64,000 bases of DNA, taken from assembly GCA_016490735.1 (NCBI GenBank), contig JAEMWC010000559.1, positions 485,001 to 549,000 on the forward strand, read 5' to 3'. Below the pieces are notes generated by a model. It made no database searches and was not told where the DNA came from. It saw only the letters and a list, made by a program, of their open reading frames with translations. Positions 54,401-63,400 of the stretch are shown here, piece by piece. Position numbers and translations under genes: made by a program. Numbering within the stretch: position 1 is the stretch's first letter; the number at the start of each line of letters is the position of its first letter. The DNA comes from Pachyseris speciosa. Lineage: Eukaryota; Cnidaria; Anthozoa; Scleractinia; Pachyseridae.

Positions 54401-57400
54401 ATACCGGTTCGCATGTCAAAACTCTGGGACTGGGACTACATAAGATCTAGTTTCCAATGACGCAGTCCAATTTTAACTGAGCTGCAGTAAAAGCTGCTAA
54501 ACATACTGTACACTTGATCAAGTTCTGTCCAGTCTTAGAAGCTATTTAGTGACTAATTTGTTAATTATTGTTAATTAACAATTAAGATAAAGAAGGAAAA
54601 GCTGTGAATTTTAAGGGGTGATTATCAAATTTTCTGAATCCAAAAATAAGAGTGATTGTCTGCGGTCAAACGAAAAGTAGATTAACTTGATAGCTCACTT
54701 GTACGGGATCCCAGTGTTCTTTGGAACACACAGATAGTTGTTATCCCAGCGGCCTCGCCTTGACCCACGCTGAGAATCAGCCGGTACGAAAATTCGCGTA
54801 CACTCCATATTTCTCAGGGGTCCATCGTCCGACCAGCGCATCTCCAGTTGTCGCTTGTCCCCAGGCGTGCAAAATAAATAATTTTTCCAGGTGAAGTAGT
54901 CTCTTCGTTCAAATATCCGCACACAGATCTCGCCCGCGCTCGGCCTGACTTTAGGGCCAAAACCGAAATCACCGGGAAACTCCGGCCACTCTGTAAATTA
55001 AAAACAATTATTCGCTGGTAATGGGCTTGCAATTTGAAGTATCGTCACAGCGTTAGCAATTTTTTTTAGGTTTGGCGCTATTTCTTTATTGGAGTTTGGA
55101 TTTAGTCGAAAAGCAAGTAGTTGTGGTCGCTAAAAAGAGTCCATGGGGTGTAACGACTCTGTCCTTAACTTTTGATTCTATTGTAGGGAGTAGAGAAAGT
55201 TTGATGACAATACACATGAACCAACAGGGCTGGAATTCAGGCCAGCTAAAAGGGAGGGAAATCTCATGTAATCGTCTCTTAATTATAACGGGATCTGAAA
55301 ATGAACTTGGGCTTACGCAATGGATGTCTTATCAACGTCATTTTTTTAAAAATCTTCCCATACAGTTTCAGATTTATTCTGATCATATATTCCCAATAAT
55401 GTTTTTAGTATTTCAGGACCTTTCAGCCCGGGTTGAAATTTCCTATGCACTGTGGACCAAAGAACAGTCACGATTACAGAACATAAGAACGTACCCTCAC
55501 ATTCCTGTGAGTTGCAAGGCCTCCGTTCCAGTGACCTGCCTTCACAGTAAGAGCCTCCGAAGGAAGGCTGAGGATTGGTGCAGGTACGAGAGCGCGTTTG
55601 GATTCCGCCCCCACACCGGCGGCTGCATGTACTCCATGGTGACCATCTGGTCCAGTTACCGTCTAGAAATCAAGAAATAGGTTCATTGACCTTAAGTCTC
55701 GCTACATCCGCTATCTCTCATTTAAAATGGTTTTTGTACCCGATTTATAAGGACAACATATTTTATACACTAAAAAAAATAAACAACAGGCCCCAGTTGT
55801 TAAAAGAGTGGATAACTCTATCCAGTGGTTTAGTCGTTATCCAGCGGATAAAATATATTGCAAATGATACATTTTATCCGCTGGACAACTACTTATCCAC
55901 TGGATAGAGTTATCCAGTCTTAGAACAACTGGGGCCAGAAAACTAAGCAGAAACATATATACAATAGTATGCCATTACCTTAACCATGACACGTGACAAT
56001 TTTCAAAACGTAGTACTGCTGGAAATCTTACAAGCCCGAACGCTGTATAATAAATATACAGAGTCCGTGCAAACACGCTCTAATTTAATGCGACCCAATA
56101 CATGAAACCACCGCGTTTAACCGAGCCAAAATGTTAATATTTAGTCCGGCGTTTTACCCCGCAAATTTAAGCCAAAGCTTGGCTACGCGTAAAAGAAATT
56201 TATCACTTCTTATGAATGTCTCTGTTGAACAGGTTGGATACTGAAAATGTTAAAACAATTCGACGGTTCCATCTCTGTTTCTACTGACTTTTAGTATAAA
56301 TCTACTAGCGTTCTATCACGAATGCCGTTCTCTCAGTTGGCTACGCTACTCGCTATCTGTTCTGTGATAGATAGTGAGTAGCGGTTGTCAACAAAATGGC
56401 GCCCGCTTCTTCGCGTTTTCGAAGAGTCTGTGAGGAGAACTTTGGTAATTTACTTGTTTAGTTTTGAACGACTAGTAGATTTATACTAAAACAATTAGAT
56501 TATGAGCTCGAGATTTCTATGCGTGATAGCTGATTCGGGCTGCACCCTCATCAGCTATCACGCGATAGAAATCTCGAGCTCATAATCTAATACATACATA
56601 CATAAACTTTATTTTTTCTCGAATTTAAGAGTAGCTATTATAAAAGCTAATGTTTCCGAGAAAACAATAACAAAAGAAGTCAACAAAACATGCGATAACT
56701 TATAAACTACAATTCTGTACAATATTTACAATTAATGGCTAAAATAAATAAAATCTGTGTACAATATTATAAAACACTATAAGCAGAAATTACAAAATTT
56801 ACCAAATTTACATTAAGTTAAGGTTAGCTAATGCATTTTTAAAGTCATTAAAGTTAGCAGTTCGAACAATGTCCGGCAGTGAGTTCCATTGTTTAGCGGC
56901 ATGATAAGAAAAGGAGCGAAGGCCATAAGCAGTAGTTTTAGGTACAGGGAGTGTCAGAATGTAGTTACCGCGTAAGTTATAGGAAGTAGTACGAAGAGTA
57001 AACATATTCCTCATGTAGATAGGATATTTAGTTAAAAATATACTTTTGTAGAGTAAAATTAACATATTGTGTATACGTCTTTTATATAGAGAAACCAGGT
57101 TAACTTTGTCCAATAAGTTGTTATATGTAGATTCGAAATCATCTAGAATGAACCTAAGAATCCTTTTATTGAGAGCTTCTGTTTTCTCGGTATTTCGCGC
57201 GCCACAGAAATGCCACACCGATGAACAATAGTGAAAGTGCGGCAAGATAAAGGCCTTATACAGTTTAACCAAAGTGGCCTTGGAGATCAGTTTTCTAAGT
57301 CTTATCATGACATTTAACTGATTATTGACCTTTTTGCAAACCGAAGATACGTGTTTATCAAACTGAAGTTTGTTGTCAATGTTCATACCAAATATGTCGA

Positions 57401-60400
57401 TTGACTCGTTGACTGGAAAACAGAAAGTATACTCCGTGTCACCAAGGATCAAGGCCTGATGTTTTGTTTCGTTGACAATCATTCCGTTTACATTGTACCA
57501 CTGATTTGCTGTTTCTACTTCCTTACACAAGCATTTTTCTAGTGCCACCGGATCCCTGTCTGAGTAATAAATTTGATGGTCGTCAGCATAAGCGTTAAGC
57601 TTAGCTCTCTTTATATGATAGAAAAGATCGTTTATAAATATATTAAAAAGAATGGGGCCTAAAACACTACCCTGAGGCACTCCGCGCTTAACAGTCTCCC
57701 ACGACGAGAAAGTGTCACCAATCTTCACCCTCTGTTGTCGATTTGACAGATAGTCTCTTAACAGGGCACAACTATCCTCGTCTAATCCGTAGGCTTTGAG
57801 TTTGGCTAATAGCAGGGGGTGCTGTATAACGTCAAAGGCCTTTGACAAATCCATAGACACTATCCCCACAAGTTGTCCATCATCACGCATAGACCTCCAC
57901 TCTTCTGTCATTCTTAATAACGATGTCTCACAGCTGTGAAACTTTCTATACGAGCTTATAAAATCAGACAAAATAGAAGTGTAGAAGTCATTTAGCTGTG
58001 CGGCTAAAATCCTCTCATAAATATTGTTAATTGCTGGCAAAACTGTGACCGGCCTGTAGTTTATCTTACTCGATTCGTCATCTTTTTTAAATAGTGGAGT
58101 GACTTGTCCCATTTTCCACGAGGCTGGATATCTACACTGATCGACCGAGGAGTTAATGATATTAGCTATTGGCCCAGCAATCACAGCCGCCGACTCTTTA
58201 AGTAGTCTCGGAGAAATCATGTCGTGGCCACATGATTTTCGGACATTTATATCCAGGAGCAATTTATTTACCAGTACCTGGTTGGTGTGTTGAAATTTGA
58301 AATGGCCTTTTGAGCTGTGTTCATGAATGGCAAGAATGCTCGGATGATTTGCATAATCCTGTCCATAGTCCTCTTCACCTACTTGGGCAGCGCAATCAGC
58401 AATTTGAACAAAGTAATTATTGAATAAATCAGCAATTTCCTTCTTGTCACTAACAACAATATCATTCTCCTTTAAAATAATGTCGTTTGCTTGTTTTGTC
58501 TTAAAATTCAAAATGGGGCGGTAAACAGACCAAAACTCGCGCGGATTTTCTGGCTCTGATGATTTCCTTCTGAAATTTGCTCTTATGGCTTTGCGCCTAA
58601 GAGAAGTGCACTTATTACGCTGGCATTTATATTTTTCATAATTTTCATCTGTACGTTCTCTCGTGAAAATCTTCCAAAGTTTATTACGGTGTCTAATTGC
58701 CTTGCGCCATTCATCAGTCATATAAGGCACTTGTTTGCCCCTGATGTGTGTCACTTTGAGCGGTGCGTGTTCATCAAGAATGTCTACGTACAATTGTTCA
58801 AAGGTGTAAAGTTTATCATCCACGTCGTCAAATAAATCCATAATGTGAAAAGGGGCCATTTGCATATCCCGCACAAAATTTTGTTGACTGAAGGTTTTCA
58901 GACTTCGAGAATAAATTTTACGCGAACGCGATCGCGGCGCTGATGATCGCAAAACCGTATAAACCAGAGAATGATCACTTACAAGGGTATCCACTACACC
59001 TGATGTTAAAGTAGTTCTCTTGTTATTTGTCAGGATTAAGTCAAGAAGTGTTTCCGAGGTTTTTGTTTTCCTTGTGGCCTTGTTGATCAAACAGTGAAGA
59101 TTATAAATATCCAGTAGGTCTAGCAGTTTGCGACCCTCTTTAGGTGGTTTGTCCGGGACTTGGAGGTCAGCGTTGAAATCACCCGCATAAAAGACAGTAT
59201 TTGTTAATCTAGATGCCGCCTCAAAGAGCACCGACAGCTCGTGCGTCCATGTAGATAACGGAATAGACGGAGGTCTGTAAATGCCGACAACAGTAATCCA
59301 TTTTTTTCCTATCTTGACCTTGAGAGTTATTGACTCAGTTCTAAAGTTAGACAAGGTTTGCGACGACAGGCCTTTGAACTGTTCAATCCTAACAAAGCAT
59401 ACATCAGACCTAACGTATACCATCAGCCCTCCACCTCCGGCCTTTCTGTCGTTGCGACACAGACGAAAACCTTCGACATGGAACATACTATCGGGAAAGC
59501 TGGCGTCGATTTTAGTCTCAGAGATAACCAATAAATCCAGTCTGCCAGAGAGTAACCATGTCTTAATCTCGTAGAATTTAAAACCACCAATACTGTTCGC
59601 ATTGATATGAGCAATCTTGAAATTTGAGCCATAGTTCTTAGCAATCTCATCAAAGTCAGCCCATATTTCGTTTTCAGCTAATATGTTGTCGTCGACATCC
59701 TCGACAGCATCACGAACATTTCTATTATTTCCAGACGGAGTTTGTAATCCTTGAAGATCATCGTCAAAGAATGAATCATTTAATTTTGGTAGTGCACAAA
59801 AAGAACACTCCCAGTCCAGGTTATGATGGTCTAAGTAATATTTAAAAGTTTGTTTGCTCATACCAGTACAATTCGCATGAAACCAGCGATCGCAGTTGTA
59901 ACACAAAATGGCGTCCTGGTTTCTTCGCACACTCCGTTGACATTCTCCACAAGGATACTTAACCCCGCGCCGAGAAGGACCCGGGTTTGGATGAATGTCC
60001 CCTGAAAGTCTGATCAGTTGAAATGATCGAGCACCATCCTCGTCATAGGGTAGTCGGCCTCGCAGAAACATTCGTCTTCCATGATTAAGCTGAGATCGTA
60101 AGCCACGCGGAAGACAAGAAGGAGGGAAGGGAATATCTATTGCTCTTGTAGTATCCTTCCCGCATGACGTGTACATATCGAGCATGCTTACAGGTCGTTG
60201 TTCGGTGGCTAAAAAGGAAACCAGAGGAAAGACGAGAAGAAGCAATAGCGGTAAATCGAAGAGACCAGAGAGAGCACGTGTTGCCGCCATCTTGACTTAT
60301 TATATCTAATTGTTAAAGAGATGAGCTCGGGGATGTATCACCTGATAGAACTGCGTAAGCGTGCCGGCGTCATCGTCAATTTCTTTCAACAACTAAATGA

Positions 60401-63400
60401 TATCGAAACGCAAGCCACCTTAGTTACCGAAACCTGTTAGACGTTAAAGAACATTTCGAACTGAGCAGGAAAGTAGTTGAGACCTCCAACGATATTACTC
60501 GATAACGTCCCCTCCGGAATTTTTATCAGCGTACGGAGCGGACAACTTTTAACGAGGTAATTTGTTGCGGTAGCGCATTGTAAAAGTATTCGATCTGTCT
60601 TCAAAACTAACATGCAACGCGTTGCCGCAGCAAAATGTTAAAATTGTCGTTAAATTATTCTTTGGATTTATAGCCTTGCAGGAAGACGTCGATGCATCCA
60701 TGACAGACATTCATCATGCCATAAGTTATTTAAACTTCACAGAGCAGATAAATGTATACTTGACAAGGGATTCACTGGTCTGCGTAACAAGCGGTGGACA
60801 AAAATGGGAAGTGAGTTAGAAAGACGCGTGCGAGGAAGAAGACGTGCGAGGCGTGGAAGACAGGAGACGCGGGAGAAGAGAAAAGTTGCAACTTTTCTCT
60901 TCTTCTCGCGCGTCTTATCCCTCGCGCGTAAAGCACCTACTCGCGCCCAATTTTTCTTCGGCGCATGCTTAGGAGTTGCAGGATATAGTGACCTACCTAT
61001 TGGTTTTCGATCCTTAGTTGCACATAGGTAGTATCTAGAATCATCCCAGGTCGGATCACGTGGCTCGGTCCACTTCAAACAACTGTCTTTCTCTTCGTCA
61101 CTCGGCGCATGCGTTAACCACTTGAATTTATAATTCCCGTCGCGCGGCCAACACAAATAGGTTTGGTCCCAGGTTTCTTGGCCGGACTTAGTTGGAACAT
61201 TAATATGGATGCATCTTCTGTCTCTCAGAGGACCTCGATATGACCACCTTGAAACAAGTCGAAATAAAAAGGAGTTGTTTCATTTGTAATCACAGTTGAA
61301 GATCACGCTCTCTTTCCATGTGGTGGACACATTTAGCTTAAGTTAAGAATGCTGATAAGCACCGATACTGTTGAGAAACCCTGAACTACTTGTTAAAGTA
61401 GTTCAGCACCTAACACCACAATATTTTTTCGCTAAAATAAATGTTTGCACCATTCCTCGTGAAAGTAAAAAATTGAATCAAAATGATTAAATTAAATTAA
61501 ATTAACAAACGAATCGAGTCATCAAGCTTAAGCATTACTCCATTGGGAAGTGTGTTCCAATCTCTAATAATTCTTGAGTGGTAAGAGTACAACTCATAAT
61601 TCGGTCTTGAAAGTAGTCTTTGTTACCTTAGTTCGAGGTTTTTCTTGTCTTTTCGATAACAGAGGTAGTTATCTGTCCAGCCCACTGATCTGGGATGATA
61701 AATTCGTTCACATATTGCGTTTCTTCCCATGGTGCCATCGTTCTTCCAAACAAAATTCTCCGGGAAATCTGGGTAATCTAGAAGTAACAATCACGTGAAC
61801 GTTATGTTTACCTATGATCATGTATTGCTCGGATCGATTCCTATGCTTATTGTTTGGAAACCTGTCGTCGCCACATGTTGAGCATGATGGAAAAAGAGCT
61901 ATGTAAATGGTATAGTTTTATGCGATAGTAACTTGTGATGAATCAAATCATGCCGGTTATTCTTTGAATTTCAGTTGATGGAAAAAATGATATTGTTAGT
62001 CTCGTTGGATCAGTTGTATACTTTCTTAAGCTCCATCGCATAATGTGAGTGTCCTTCAATGTGATTGGTGGCGTTTAAATTGGCGAAAATGTTCTGAGTA
62101 ATTACCAGGGTATAGAAAAAGACAATTATGGAAAGTACTTTCTGAGCAATTTTGCGATCCATGTATCTAATCATTGGCGGGCAAAAAAATTTAACTTCAA
62201 AATGACACTGCAAGGCAAGGTTGCTTCTCTAACATTATTTGATCAGAAGAGAATTGGACAGAACCTAATGTACCCACCTGGGCAGTTGTATAACAGCTTT
62301 GCTTGTCTAATATCCAAGAGGCTTAAGCGTGTATTGCCAAACCTCTTAACAGACGGATCACGAGCCACTATAGTTGGCAGACCGTTTTTGGAAAACGCTT
62401 TCGAACCGTAGTGCATGACGGACCTGTAGTCGTACTCCACACCCAAACTGTCAATCTTGCGGTTGCTATAACGATCAAACGCAAACTTGAATTCTAAAAG
62501 GAAAGAGACATGATAGGTCACTTACAGGAACACGTGTTGGACGAAAAAATGCGAATGCCGCAGCTGACAACTGGTAATCGCATCGGAGTTTGGACCTGAA
62601 TAAAAAAATTAGATGGTTTTGATGCAGGTCTACTCCAGAAACTGTAGGACATGTGCAACCGATGGCTTTTATTTTTACAGAATAAGCACGAGAACATAGC
62701 GCTTGTACTCGCTGCATGCGTTACCCCAGGATAAAGCCTTATCACCATAATAATAAAAATAAAATAAATAATAATAATAATAATAATAACACCAGCAAAG
62801 ACTGTGATAAAAGAGATGGTAATAATAATAATAATAATAACTGATATTTAAACAGGGTAACCCCTGCATTCGCAGGACTGGTATCAACGGGGGCCCTGTA
62901 TAACTTGCTTGTCTAATATCCAAGAGGCTTAAGCGTGTATTGCCAAGCCTGGCCCTGTATAACATGCATAAGATCACAGAGTGGAGGACACTTAAAATAT
63001 GTTTTAGATTATCTTTGTTCGTTATCTCAGTATTATTTTCGTTATCGTTATCGTTATCACTCTCGCTATCGCTATCGTCGCTATCGCTTTCGCTATCGTT
63101 ATCGCTATCGTCGCTATCGCTATCGTCGCTATCGCTATCGCTATCGTTATCGCTGTCGCTATCGTCGCTTTTGCTATCACTATCGCTATCGTTATCGCTA
63201 TCGCTATCGTCGCATCGTCGCTATCGCTATCGTCACTATCGCTATCGTCGCTATCGCTATCACTATCGTTATCGTTATCGTTATCCATATCGCTATCGCT
63301 ATCGCTATTGCTATCGTTATCGTTATCGTTATCGTTATCCATATCGCTATCGCTATCGCTATCGTTATCGTTATCGTTATCGTTATCCATATCGCTATCG

